Positions 1 to 8,169 of a stretch of DNA of 64,000 nt are shown here, in pieces; positions within the stretch are counted from its first letter, which is position 1; every line of letters begins with the position of its first letter. This DNA is from Phytobacter ursingii. Its GTDB lineage: Bacteria > Pseudomonadota > Gammaproteobacteria > Enterobacterales > Enterobacteriaceae. The DNA is taken from assembly GCA_901456055.1 (NCBI GenBank), contig CABDWT010000016.1, positions 248,001 to 312,000 on the forward strand, read 5' to 3'. The notes under the pieces are model-generated. The model saw only the letters and a program-made list of their open reading frames with translations, had not been told where the DNA came from and ran no database searches. Both the position numbers and the translations under genes were made by a program.

Positions 1-8
1 TTGACTCT

Positions 9-35
9 CTATCGGCAACTCGAGCAAAAAGTTTA
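9..35 (-). promoter_or_regulatory. sigma-28 promoter reading out of the window (expected fliD)
   Basis: On the minus strand the sequence reads TAAACTTT (35-28), an 11-nt spacer, then GCCGATAG (16-9). This matches the FliA consensus TAAAGTTT-N11-GCCGATAA closely. It points left, away from fliC. In enterobacteria the divergent neighbour of fliC is fliD, so this is probably the fliD promoter, but the gene itself lies outside the window. Confidence 0.85.
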
Positions 36-206
36 CACACCGTATGAAAAAATAATCGACAGAAAAGCGGGAGCAGTTAGGGGTAAATAAGAGGATTGTA
101 GAAGACAAAAACCGCTCCGGAAAGGCGATTTTTTGAGCTAAAAAGACGCTTTAGGAAATTTAAATCATTTAAAAACAATAAGATAAAAGTTTTTATCGAT
201 TATTTC

Positions 207-233
207 TAAAGTCCTTCGAAGATGCGCCGATAC
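207..233 (+). promoter_or_regulatory. sigma-28 promoter of fliC
   Basis: TAAAGTCC (207-214), an 11-nt spacer and GCCGATAC (226-233) form a near-consensus FliA promoter, placing the start of transcription at about 240. The leader of roughly 65 nt ends in a strong ribosome site GAAGGAAA (291-298) seven bases or so before the fliC ATG. Both class-3 promoters of this intergenic region are therefore visible back to back. Confidence 0.92.
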
Positions 234-304
234 CCTTGTTGACGGTGAGAGACGCCGTAAGTGTTAGGCACCGACCCTAAATCAATTTTTGAAGGAAAGT
301 AATT

Positions 305-1177
305 ATGGCAGTTATCAATACTAACCTGTTGTCACTGACTACTCAGAACAACCTGAACAAATCTCAGTCTGCGCTGGGCACTGCTATTGAGCGTCTGTCC
401 TCCGGTCTGCGTATCAACAGCGCAAAAGATGATGCGGCTGGTCAGGCAATCTCCAACCGTTTCACTGCAAACATCAAAGGTCTGACTCAGGCTTCTCGTA
501 ACGCGAACGACGGTATTTCTATTGCTCAGACTGCCGAAGGTTCTCTGAACGAAATCAACAACAACTTGCAGCGTATCCGTGAGCTGGCAGTTCAGGCTCA
601 GAACGGTACCAACTCCGGTTCCGACATCGACTCCATCCAGTCTGAAGTTAACCAGCGTCTGGACGAGATCAACCGTGTTGCAAGCCAGAGCCAGTTCAAC
701 GGTATCAAAATCCTGGCTGGTTCCAACTCCGCAACCACTATCTCTATCCAGGTTGGCTCTAAAGATGGCGAGAAAATCGACATCACCATCTCTGGCAACA
801 GCGGCTGGAACAAATACAGCGCAACAGGTACCACCGGTGTTACCACTGGTCTGGCATCTGGCGAAACTCGTAGCATCAAAGCTAAAGGCTTCGACGTTCT
901 GGCAACCAACGTACTGTCTTCTATCGACGATGCACTGAAAGCTGTTGATACTCAGCGTTCAGACCTGGGTGCGATTCAGAACCGTTTCGACTCTACTATC
1001 TCCAACCTGAACAACACCGTGACTAACCTGTCCGCAGCACAGTCCCGTATTCAGGATGCTGACTACGCGACCGAAGTGTCCAACATGAGCCGAGCGCAGA
1101 TTCTGCAACAGGCAGGTACTTCTGTACTGGCTCAGGCGAACCAGGTTCCGCAGTCTGTACTGTCCCTGCTGCGTTAA
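305..1177 (+). CDS. fliC: flagellin FliC, short form (290 aa)
   Basis: Structural subunit of the flagellar filament, exported by the flagellar type III system. The conserved N-terminal D0/D1 helices (residues 1 to about 140, beginning MAVINTNLLSL) and C-terminal D1/D0 helices (about 205 to 290, ending QSVLSLLR) are both intact. The surface-exposed D2/D3 part is reduced to about 60 residues, against several hundred in E. coli K-12 FliC (498 aa). The filament surface is therefore almost entirely D1 plus a small insertion. A sigma-28 promoter lies upstream and an intrinsic terminator directly downstream, so it is monocistronic. The following island of modification-type genes suggests that the filament is decorated. 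Confidence 0.97.
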   Translation: MAVINTNLLSLTTQNNLNKSQSALGTAIERLSSGLRINSAKDDAAGQAISNRFTANIKGLTQASRNANDGISIAQTAEGSLNEINNNLQRIRELAVQAQNGTNSGSDIDSIQSEVNQRLDEINRVASQSQFNGIKILAGSNSATTISIQVGSKDGEKIDITISGNSGWNKYSATGTTGVTTGLASGETRSIKAKGFDVLATNVLSSIDDALKAVDTQRSDLGAIQNRFDSTISNLNNTVTNLSAAQSRIQDADYATEVSNMSRAQILQQAGTSVLAQANQVPQSVLSLLR

Positions 1178-1202
1178 TAACACGCTTCAATGTGACATTG
1201 AA

Positions 1203-1231
1203 AACCAACCCTCCGGGGTTGGTTTTTTTTT
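1203..1231 (+). terminator. fliC intrinsic terminator
   Basis: AACCAACCC, a short loop, GGGTTGGTT and a run of T residues follow the fliC stop by about 25 nt. This is a classical rho-independent terminator and separates fliC from the downstream island. Confidence 0.93.
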
Positions 1232-1342
1232 GCGTTTAATATACGGCGAATTACCCCCAATTATGGCGTTTACTCATCCAATGGACACCTTTGCGCACTG
1301 GTAGCATGAGAAAATGACATTCAAAATGTAAAGGACCGCGCT

Positions 1343-4300
1343 GTGTTCTCTTTAGATTTACCGCAAAGCTTCAATTTAGCGTCAGTTAATTCCGCCATAC
1401 CTAAGTCAACGACAGTTGGGCCTCATATGAGTGCTGCTCGAATTCAGGCAAGCGCCTGGCTATATGGTATTGAGGGTGTTAATCCAGGGGCCGCGCGAAT
1501 CCTCGATATCGGTTGCGGCGAAGCGTCCCATCTGTTGCCTTTTGCTCTCGCTTATCCGCAGGCTGAAATTGTTGGTATTGATCTGTCTGCGGAAAAAATT
1601 GAAGCGGGACAACTGCAATTCACATTAGCGGGAATTAAGAACACACAGTTGCTATGCGTCGATCTTGAAAGCGTACTAGCTGGTTTTGGCGTCAAGTTCG
1701 ATTATATTATTATTCATGGTCTTTTCTCTCTTCTGGATAACCAGACCCGCGAAGCGTTATTCGGTTTTTGCAGTCAGCATCTTTCAGCACAAGGTCTTGT
1801 GGCCGTGCAATGGAGTACCCAGCCTGGCGCGAGCCTGAACCAGATCATTCAGGATGCTATAGCGTTACATGTCCGCGATGCCAACAGTGAGGAGTTGCGC
1901 CTAAGCAGCGCTCGGGCGGCATTAACCTGGCTTTCGCTGGGGATGAGCCAGAACCCGGCTCGCGAGGCGTTGCAGGAAGTAATTAAAGAAGCCGAAGCGA
2001 TGGATGATCAAACCTTTGCTTTGCGTTATCTGCACGGCATGAATAATGCCAGTTATTTTGTCGATTTTCATGAGAATGTCAGCCGCGCTGAGTTGAGGTA
2101 TGTCGGTGACCTGTTCCCGTGGAAAGAATGCCCGGAACATTATGGCGACAATGTAGCTGAGCTCACCGCAGCTGCTTGTCCTCACCAGGATAAATTACTG
2201 GTTCAACAATATCTGGACTTTTCCGTTAACCGCCGTTCACGTTTTAGCCTTTTGACCAGCGCACCGAATACACAGCAGATTTCCGCGCAGCCTGACCTTG
2301 CGCGTTTAAAAGATTTGCATTGGGCAGCAAGTTTCCGCCGCGACATTGATGGCAGTGGTAAGGTTTATAATCGTCTTCGTGCCGAGTCTGGCGCATTTAT
2401 TCAGACGGATGATGTTGTTACCCTTTCCGTGCTGGATGTTCTGGGCGAAGCCTGGCCTCTCAGCATGAGTTTTTCACAGTTGGCTTTTCATACACGCTCA
2501 CCCGAAGTTGATAAAAAAGAGCACGAAGAAAAACTGCTGTTGTCCCTCGGTGCGCTATTTATGCAGGGAACGCCGGGCTTACATTTCCAGCGAGTCTCTT
2601 CTATCTATAACGCGCAAAAAAATCCGACGCTCGTCCCCATTTTCGGCAAAGCGCTTGCACAATTAAAAGCTGGTTTTAACCTCTGGAATGAGCCTGTGGA
2701 GTTGACGGCTCAGGAAGTTTCTGTACTGGAAAAAGATAATCTGGCGTTTGCCGATATCAAGCTGGTGGACAGCATGCGGCGTAAAGGCTTGCTTATGGGA
2801 AGTATAGCAAGCTGGCAAGCACACTATCAGGCATTAATCAAAACGGTGACTCTGCCGGAAATGGCCGGTACGATTTTACCCTTGATTCTTTTTTCCAGTC
2901 CTGAGCAACGCGGTGGTTTTGATAGCGCTCAGCTTGCCGATAATCTGAATAGTCTTGATAAAAAGAACACCCTGCCGGTTGACCCTAAAATAGTCAATCG
3001 TCTGGACGCGTTGATCGTTAATAGCGAATTTGAGCGGGCGAGAGAACTGGCGCGTGAGCAGGTCAGCAAGATGGAGGGTAATCCTAACGCCTGGCTGGAA
3101 TTATCTCGTGTTTATAGTCGTACCTCGGAATACGGATCTGCAGTCGGTGCAATCAACCGTACGTTATCTATTACATCCATTAGTTGGGATATTTATTTCG
3201 AGCTAGCCGTCGCTTTATGGCATCTCCAGCAAGACTGGCTTACGGGGCGTATAGTTCGTGCCATTTTACGTGCGGATACCCGTAATGCTTTGGCGTGGGA
3301 TGCGTTGGGGCGCCTGTATGCTGATTATGAAGCGGTTGCGGCGGCAGAATACTGCTACGAAAAAGCCATTGCTATTACTCCAAATAATAGCGGCATGCTT
3401 TCCAACCTTGCGGTGCTGGTTTCTGATAGCTTGCGCATGGAAGAATCTATCTCCTTACTGCGCAAAGCGATAAAACTTAACCCTTCTGAGCTCGGCTACT
3501 ATAGTCGTCTGAATTTTGGCCTCGCGCACAGCGGTAAAATCACGCCATCCGAGCTGTTCGAAGAGCATCTTGTCTTCGGACGCGTCACTGAAAAATGGGC
3601 AAAAGCGCAAAAGACGCAGTTCTCCTGGTCCGCGAATAAAGATCCTCACCGCCGCTTGCGTATCGGCTTCGTTTCGGGTGACCTTTGCCACCATCCGGTC
3701 TCATGGTTCCTTAAGCCATTCTGGACAAACCTTGACCGCGATCGTTATGAGCTTTACGTATATAACACCTCACCATTGTATGACGATGTTAGCAATTATT
3801 TTGAACGAACCGCGAACATGTGGCGCAATGTCTATACGCAGAGTGCGCTTGAGCTTGCTCGCCTCGTTAATGAGGATGAAGTTGATATATTGATTGACCT
3901 TTCTGGCCATACAGCCTTTAACCGACTCGCGACTTTTGCTCTGAAACCTGCGCCTGTTTCGTTGAGTTGGATAGGCTATCCGGGGACGACTGGTCTCAAA
4001 GAAATGGATTACCGAATTTGCGGAACGTGGATGGCGCAACCCGGTGAGTTAGATGACCAATTCACTGAAAAACTACTGTATATGTCCATGCCGGTACAGT
4101 ATGAGCCGCCAGCCAGTGCTCCTGGCATCAATCCTCTGCCGGCTCTCACGAATGGCGTCTTCACCTTTGGCAGTCTGAACAGACCGAAAAAAATCAGCGA
4201 TAAGGTAGTAGAAGCGTGGGCGAAAATCCTGACTGCAGCCCCGAACGCTCGAATGTTAATTGGCTACATGCCGTCAGCGGAAGTCTCTGCTGTTATGCGT

Positions 4301-4783
4301 CAAAGACTGGAAACATTAGGTGTTAAAGCGGAACAACTTATCTTTCGTGAAAAAACGACGTTTGATGAGTACATGAAGATGCATCTTGAGATTGACCTGA
4401 TGCTCGATACCTTCCCATATAACGGTGGGACAACCAGCAATAATGCAGCATGGATGGGTATACCAACGATCACGCTGCGTGGAAAAACGATGGCGGGTTG
4501 CCAGGGCAATGAGATCATCAAAGCCTATCAACTCGAACAGTTCCTGGTAGAAGACGAAGAGAGCTATGTTCAGCAGGCTTTAGCATGGATGAATAAACCT
4601 GACGAGCTGAACACAATTCGTTTAAGTATGCGAGAGCGTTTTGCGTTGCGGAAAACGGAGAGTGTTGATCCTGCGTATATTTTTGGAAGGTTGCTTCGTA
4701 CCATCTGGCAGAACTATTGTGCAGGTAACAAGCCGAAAAGTTTTGTCATCGATACGGACAACGAGGGGGAAAGCAGGGACTAA
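1343..4783 (+). CDS. methyltransferase-TPR-GT41 (O-GlcNAc-transferase-like) fusion, candidate flagellin modifier
   Basis: A 1146-aa multidomain protein. Residues about 45-160 are a SAM-dependent methyltransferase fold (motif I LDIGCGE at 54-60, GIDLS at 78-82). About 210-300 resembles the regulatory domain that follows the methyltransferase in bacterial PKMT-type enzymes, and about 300-550 is the next region of such enzymes. TPR-like helices occupy about 580-735. About 770-1125 is a GT41 catalytic region as in OGT/SPINDLY: GDLCHHPVSWF, DLSGHT, WIGYPGTTG, FGSLNRPKK and DTFPYNGGTTSNN are its UDP-sugar and active-site blocks. It starts with GTG preceded by AAGGA; an ATG at 1427 would remove part of the N-terminus. 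It occupies the fliC-fliA gap where Salmonella has the unrelated lysine methylase FliB. Transfer of GlcNAc to Ser/Thr of flagellin, perhaps with methylation, is inferred, not shown. Confidence 0.85.
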   Translation: MFSLDLPQSFNLASVNSAIPKSTTVGPHMSAARIQASAWLYGIEGVNPGAARILDIGCGEASHLLPFALAYPQAEIVGIDLSAEKIEAGQLQFTLAGIKNTQLLCVDLESVLAGFGVKFDYIIIHGLFSLLDNQTREALFGFCSQHLSAQGLVAVQWSTQPGASLNQIIQDAIALHVRDANSEELRLSSARAALTWLSLGMSQNPAREALQEVIKEAEAMDDQTFALRYLHGMNNASYFVDFHENVSRAELRYVGDLFPWKECPEHYGDNVAELTAAACPHQDKLLVQQYLDFSVNRRSRFSLLTSAPNTQQISAQPDLARLKDLHWAASFRRDIDGSGKVYNRLRAESGAFIQTDDVVTLSVLDVLGEAWPLSMSFSQLAFHTRSPEVDKKEHEEKLLLSLGALFMQGTPGLHFQRVSSIYNAQKNPTLVPIFGKALAQLKAGFNLWNEPVELTAQEVSVLEKDNLAFADIKLVDSMRRKGLLMGSIASWQAHYQALIKTVTLPEMAGTILPLILFSSPEQRGGFDSAQLADNLNSLDKKNTLPVDPKIVNRLDALIVNSEFERARELAREQVSKMEGNPNAWLELSRVYSRTSEYGSAVGAINRTLSITSISWDIYFELAVALWHLQQDWLTGRIVRAILRADTRNALAWDALGRLYADYEAVAAAEYCYEKAIAITPNNSGMLSNLAVLVSDSLRMEESISLLRKAIKLNPSELGYYSRLNFGLAHSGKITPSELFEEHLVFGRVTEKWAKAQKTQFSWSANKDPHRRLRIGFVSGDLCHHPVSWFLKPFWTNLDRDRYELYVYNTSPLYDDVSNYFERTANMWRNVYTQSALELARLVNEDEVDILIDLSGHTAFNRLATFALKPAPVSLSWIGYPGTTGLKEMDYRICGTWMAQPGELDDQFTEKLLYMSMPVQYEPPASAPGINPLPALTNGVFTFGSLNRPKKISDKVVEAWAKILTAAPNARMLIGYMPSAEVSAVMRQRLETLGVKAEQLIFREKTTFDEYMKMHLEIDLMLDTFPYNGGTTSNNAAWMGIPTITLRGKTMAGCQGNEIIKAYQLEQFLVEDEESYVQQALAWMNKPDELNTIRLSMRERFALRKTESVDPAYIFGRLLRTIWQNYCAGNKPKSFVIDTDNEGESRD

Positions 4784-4985
4784 AGCAATATATGTTATAG
4801 AGTGATTCGAAGGCGTCACTCTTAACATGACTAGATAAATGGCTCCGAACCAGAAGACTGTTCGATGAGATGTAGGTTGCCCATCGTAAGGTAAATTAGC
4901 TGTTTTGGTTGCTGCGGAAATGAACCTGGAGAATTCATATCTCCTGACTACTTGGCCCTTAAAACGGCATTGCCGGAGAGATGAC

Positions 4986-5378
4986 ATGAAGAGAGTAATT
5001 ACATTCGGTACTTACGACGTCTTTCATATAGGTCATGTGAACATTCTTGAACGTGCGGCTGCGCTTGGCGATTATTTAATTGTAGGGGTATCGTCTGATG
5101 CCCTTAGCTATAAAAAGAAACATCGTTATCCACTTTATAGCCAGGATGACCGCGTAAAAATTATCAGTTCATTGCGTTGCGTTGATGAAGTGTTTATCGA
5201 AGAATCTCTGGAAGATAAAGCGCGTTATATTGAAATGAAGAAAGCCGATTTGCTGGTCATGGGAGATGACTGGGAAGGCCGCTTCGATTGGGTCAAACCT
5301 TGGTGCGAAGTTATCTATCTACCAAGAACGCCTTCGATATCTACGACAGAAATTATCGAAATCGCCCGCTTGCGTTAA
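4986..5378 (+). CDS. TagD-like glycerol-3-phosphate cytidylyltransferase (130 aa)
   Basis: Nucleotidyltransferase of the cytidylyltransferase superfamily, expected to make CDP-glycerol from CTP and glycerol 3-phosphate. The HIGH motif is at residues 14-17 inside FGTYDVFHIGH, and the C-terminal signature RTPSISTTEI (114-123) matches the RTxGISTT block of TagD. The length of 130 aa is normal for TagD. The ATG at 4986 is chosen because GGAGAG (4975-4980) precedes it and similarity begins exactly there; upstream in-frame codons are not conserved. It lies 202 nt after the GT41 fusion on the same strand. No teichoic-acid genes are nearby, so its product is probably used by the island itself. Confidence 0.87.
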   Translation: MKRVITFGTYDVFHIGHVNILERAAALGDYLIVGVSSDALSYKKKHRYPLYSQDDRVKIISSLRCVDEVFIEESLEDKARYIEMKKADLLVMGDDWEGRFDWVKPWCEVIYLPRTPSISTTEIIEIARLR

Positions 5379-5466
5379 CGGTGGTAAGTAGTCCGCTATC
5401 GTTACCTGAACAGTAGTGGTTGACGACAGTCAGCCTTAGCTCAAGAAAATAGTTTGGCTTTGACAG

Positions 5467-5514
5467 AAAAAACTGCACCTTACTCAGCTGGTTGTCCAGC
5501 TTTTGAGGTGCAGT
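5467..5514 (-). terminator. terminator of the minus-strand island genes
   Basis: ACTGCACCT (5472-5480) pairs with AGGTGCAGT (5506-5514), and an inner stem AGCTGG/CCAGCT adds a second hairpin. Read on the minus strand the hairpin is followed by six T residues (complement of 5467-5472), so it fits as terminator for the leftward sulfatase-fold gene. On the plus strand there is no T-run after it. Confidence 0.7.
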
Positions 5515-5539
5515 CCATTGTACGGTAGGCTTTTTTGCT

Positions 5540-6739
5540 TTAATTCAGTAAGCTATTTTTTTCGGCAATCCACTTTTGCAACAACTCAGACATTTCTTCA
5601 AATTGAGACATGATTAGTGTCTCACAACCTGGATACAGAAAATACTGAATATGCGGATGTGGGCCCGCCTGTCTACCTGCCCCTAAACGCTGGTAATCAA
5701 TTGAGACACTGCCATTGCTGGTTTTCAGACATTCGAGCAGGTTAAATTGATTTGCGCCGTCTGCTTGCCAGGCATACATCTTGTACCCTCCATTTACATA
5801 GAGAAGATGAAAAAGCTCCGAGGTAATAGCATAGCCTTTACGGAGAGGCGTCTTTTGGGTTTCGCCTTCCTGAGCAGCAAAGAGATTGCGGCTATAGCAG
5901 TATTTCCTGTCGCCGGAGAATGCTGAATAGCAAGAGGGATTATCTTCAGCCGTCATCGGGAGATTTAGCATCTCAAAAACGGTCTTCTGGAGATCGATCA
6001 TGCTGACAAGGTTATTCATATCCTTGGCTTTATAATTGCTATCATAAATGAAAGCAGGCGTATGAATCAGCGATGTATACGGCTCAATACCGTGCGCAAA
6101 TCCGCCATATAAGCCGTGATTCCAGAAATCGTCCCCATGGTCACCAAAGATGACCAGAGTGGTGCTTTCCATCAGCTTATGATTCATCAGCAGGCGCAGA
6201 ATGTCGCCTACAGTATTATCCATACTTTCATAACCGCGTTGCCAACGGACGAAACTATTATCTCCCGCAGCTTTATAGCCATCCTGATAACATAAGTGGC
6301 TGCTCAGATTCCAGATATATAACGCGAAAGGCTGCGAGCGATCGGAGATGATTGCTTCCGCATGATGCAGCATTTCGCTGGAGGTTTCATACCATCTGAA
6401 CGGATCGTTTTCACTCCAGATCATATCAAAGCTTGCCCAGTTCTTCGGGAAGCCTATCCCAGCAGTGCGATAGCCCGCTTTACGCAATTGGTCAAACATC
6501 GAGGGTGCTTTGCGCTTAATGCTTAGCCCAACCTCGAAATTAACATTATGCTCCAGCACATTATCATCGCCATGTAATAAATCGCTAACTGCCATGAATG
6601 ACGATGTTGCTGAGGAAATAAAATTGTTAAACCGCAGCGAATGCGGCGCAATGCTGTTCAGACAAGGAAACCACTGGCGATGGCTATAAATTGCCTGATT
6701 TAGACTCTCGAGGTGAATGAAAACGACATTTTTCCTCAT
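5540..6739 (-). CDS. sulfatase/LtaS-fold enzyme without membrane segments (399 aa)
   Basis: Alkaline-phosphatase-superfamily enzyme, a possible glycerol- or ethanolamine-phosphate transferase or phosphodiesterase. The N-terminus KNVVFIHLESLNQ resembles the metal-binding IHLES strand of LtaS-type phosphoglycerol transferases (E11). A Thr/Ser cluster (ATSS, 44-47) sits where the nucleophilic Thr is expected. FGDHGDDFWNHG (D200, H201, H208) and H216 supply the usual metal ligands. No transmembrane segment or signal peptide is visible, unlike LtaS and EptA. The ATG at 6739 is preferred over the GTG at 6745 because AAGGAG (6751-6746) is correctly spaced only for the ATG. It is translationally coupled to the upstream ATP-grasp gene. 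The substrate is unknown; flagellin or its glycan is the contextual guess. Confidence 0.75.
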   Translation of the reverse strand: MRKNVVFIHLESLNQAIYSHRQWFPCLNSIAPHSLRFNNFISSATSSFMAVSDLLHGDDNVLEHNVNFEVGLSIKRKAPSMFDQLRKAGYRTAGIGFPKNWASFDMIWSENDPFRWYETSSEMLHHAEAIISDRSQPFALYIWNLSSHLCYQDGYKAAGDNSFVRWQRGYESMDNTVGDILRLLMNHKLMESTTLVIFGDHGDDFWNHGLYGGFAHGIEPYTSLIHTPAFIYDSNYKAKDMNNLVSMIDLQKTVFEMLNLPMTAEDNPSCYSAFSGDRKYCYSRNLFAAQEGETQKTPLRKGYAITSELFHLLYVNGGYKMYAWQADGANQFNLLECLKTSNGSVSIDYQRLGAGRQAGPHPHIQYFLYPGCETLIMSQFEEMSELLQKWIAEKNSLLN

Positions 6740-6741
6740 GG

Positions 6742-8010
6742 TCACTCCTTAAGAAGCAGATCCAGCATGCTGACATCAAATGTGTTAATGCCCAGCGCGC
6801 AATGTACTTCATGACGTTCACGGAAGCTATCATCAATAAATATGGCGTCTGCATGCTTAATAAAGCGGGATTTTTCTTCTTCTTGTCTCAGATGTATAAC
6901 CTCATCAAACAGAGATTCAATACGCCAGTGCTTGAGTTTTTCATGCAAATCACCGTCATGACGGCTAATGAGGTAACACGGAATTCCTTCGTTAACGCAC
7001 TGATATAAAAAATGAACCAGCGGTAGGCAAAGCTTATTATGAATAATGAGCGTATCGTCAAAATCCACATACACATGCCCAAAAGGAAGGTCGCAACGGA
7101 AGCGATTGGTCAATGCGCGGCTGATGCGATTTGTTGGTTTCAATGCATCAATGGTCACAGGCATATTTTGATGTTCATACAGCGAGAGCAGGGCGAAATT
7201 TACGCCTCTGACGCGGTTTACGGCCATCGTCCCGGCGATCCGTGGTGCGACTTCGAGTAATGTCAATGTGCCGTTGGTGGCGAGTTTTACCTGGAAAAAC
7301 CAGGCGCCTTTGAGCTGGAGGCGCTCTGATATTGCCTGCGCCATCTCCAGAATACCCGGTAACTCAATCGTTTCCGAGGCCATAGAGATTCCCGCTCTTA
7401 TACGTTCGCGAGTTCGTGGTTGGCAAAATACAACACCATGATTTTCACGGGTAAAACAATCTACTGTATATTCCGAGCCCGGAAGATATTCACAAATAAG
7501 TAAATCAGAATTGTCGCGTAATTGTATTTCTAACGTCGCTTTATCGTTAACTTTTAATGCGCCCTGGGCGCCCTGGCCACGGTCTGGTTTAATAAATACT
7601 GGCCAATTTTCAACCTCTTCCGCTGACTTATAGCAACGAGGTACTGGTACTATATCCCGTAACTTGTCGTAGGTTCGGCTTTTATAACGAGTGATCTCAC
7701 AACATTGGGTATTGGAGGAGACAACTTTTGCCGAAATTTCAGACTGGTGCTGCGCATAAGCCAATAAAGCGTCATCATGGGCAGGAAAGATAAAATGTAT
7801 GTCGTATAATAGAACAAATGCCTGAAGAGCCTCGAGCCAACCATCTTCGTTGACATTAGGCAATATATGGTACTGCTCATCGTTATAACGGGCATGGTTG
7901 TCATAATCGGAGCCAGCCAGAAATAGCTTTACTGTTTTCTCATAACGAAGCGATAGCCATATCTCGCGACCGATTTCTGTACCAGCGGGTGAAATTAAAA
8001 CATTGATCAT
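6742..8010 (-). CDS. ATP-grasp ligase fused to a HAD-like domain (422 aa)
   Basis: The first two thirds form an ATP-grasp domain of the carbamoyl-phosphate-synthetase/D-Ala-D-Ala-ligase type: FIKPDRGQGAQG (about 139-150) is the ATP-binding loop and LLEVAPRIAGT (about 251-261) the Mg-binding strand. From about residue 313 a HAD-like domain begins with VDFDDTLI (motif I with two Asp) and ends with AIFIDDSFRER (acidic motif IV). ATP-grasp enzymes join a carboxylate to an amine or thiol through an acyl phosphate; the HAD part could be a phosphatase. The ATG at 8010 has AGGTG five bases upstream; the longer GTG frame from 8091 has no ribosome site and no conserved sequence. It is first gene of the minus-strand pair, divergent from fliA. 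The exact reaction is not recognisable. Confidence 0.72.
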   Translation of the reverse strand: MINVLISPAGTEIGREIWLSLRYEKTVKLFLAGSDYDNHARYNDEQYHILPNVNEDGWLEALQAFVLLYDIHFIFPAHDDALLAYAQHQSEISAKVVSSNTQCCEITRYKSRTYDKLRDIVPVPRCYKSAEEVENWPVFIKPDRGQGAQGALKVNDKATLEIQLRDNSDLLICEYLPGSEYTVDCFTRENHGVVFCQPRTRERIRAGISMASETIELPGILEMAQAISERLQLKGAWFFQVKLATNGTLTLLEVAPRIAGTMAVNRVRGVNFALLSLYEHQNMPVTIDALKPTNRISRALTNRFRCDLPFGHVYVDFDDTLIIHNKLCLPLVHFLYQCVNEGIPCYLISRHDGDLHEKLKHWRIESLFDEVIHLRQEEEKSRFIKHADAIFIDDSFRERHEVHCALGINTFDVSMLDLLLKE

Positions 8011-8135
8011 GAGGCACCTGGTGAATGGGAGTATAGATTTACAGTATGAGATGATATCAGATACAACCCTGCAAATAACCCCCCATTTCACCCACTATTC
8101 ATCCGATTAAAAGTGCTACAGAATCGGATAATCAT

Positions 8136-8143
8136 GCCGATAA
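8136..8143 (+). promoter_or_regulatory. sigma-28 -10 element upstream of fliA
   Basis: A perfect GCCGATAA lies 26 nt before the fliA GTG. The -35 position 11 nt upstream reads TACAGAAT, a weak match to TAAAGTTT. fliA of E. coli is transcribed from both a FlhDC-dependent and a FliA-dependent promoter, so this element is probably the autoregulatory one. Confidence 0.65.
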
Positions 8144-8169
8144 CTCAAACTAACGCAGGGCTGTTTATC

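Noticed and set aside
1343-4783. Homology of the fusion protein to Salmonella FliB
   Set aside because: FliB is a much shorter protein of a different family; only the chromosomal position is shared.
4784-4985. Extended reading of the TagD-like gene from 4905
   Set aside because: The extra 27 codons have no family similarity, and a ribosome site stands directly before the ATG at 4986.
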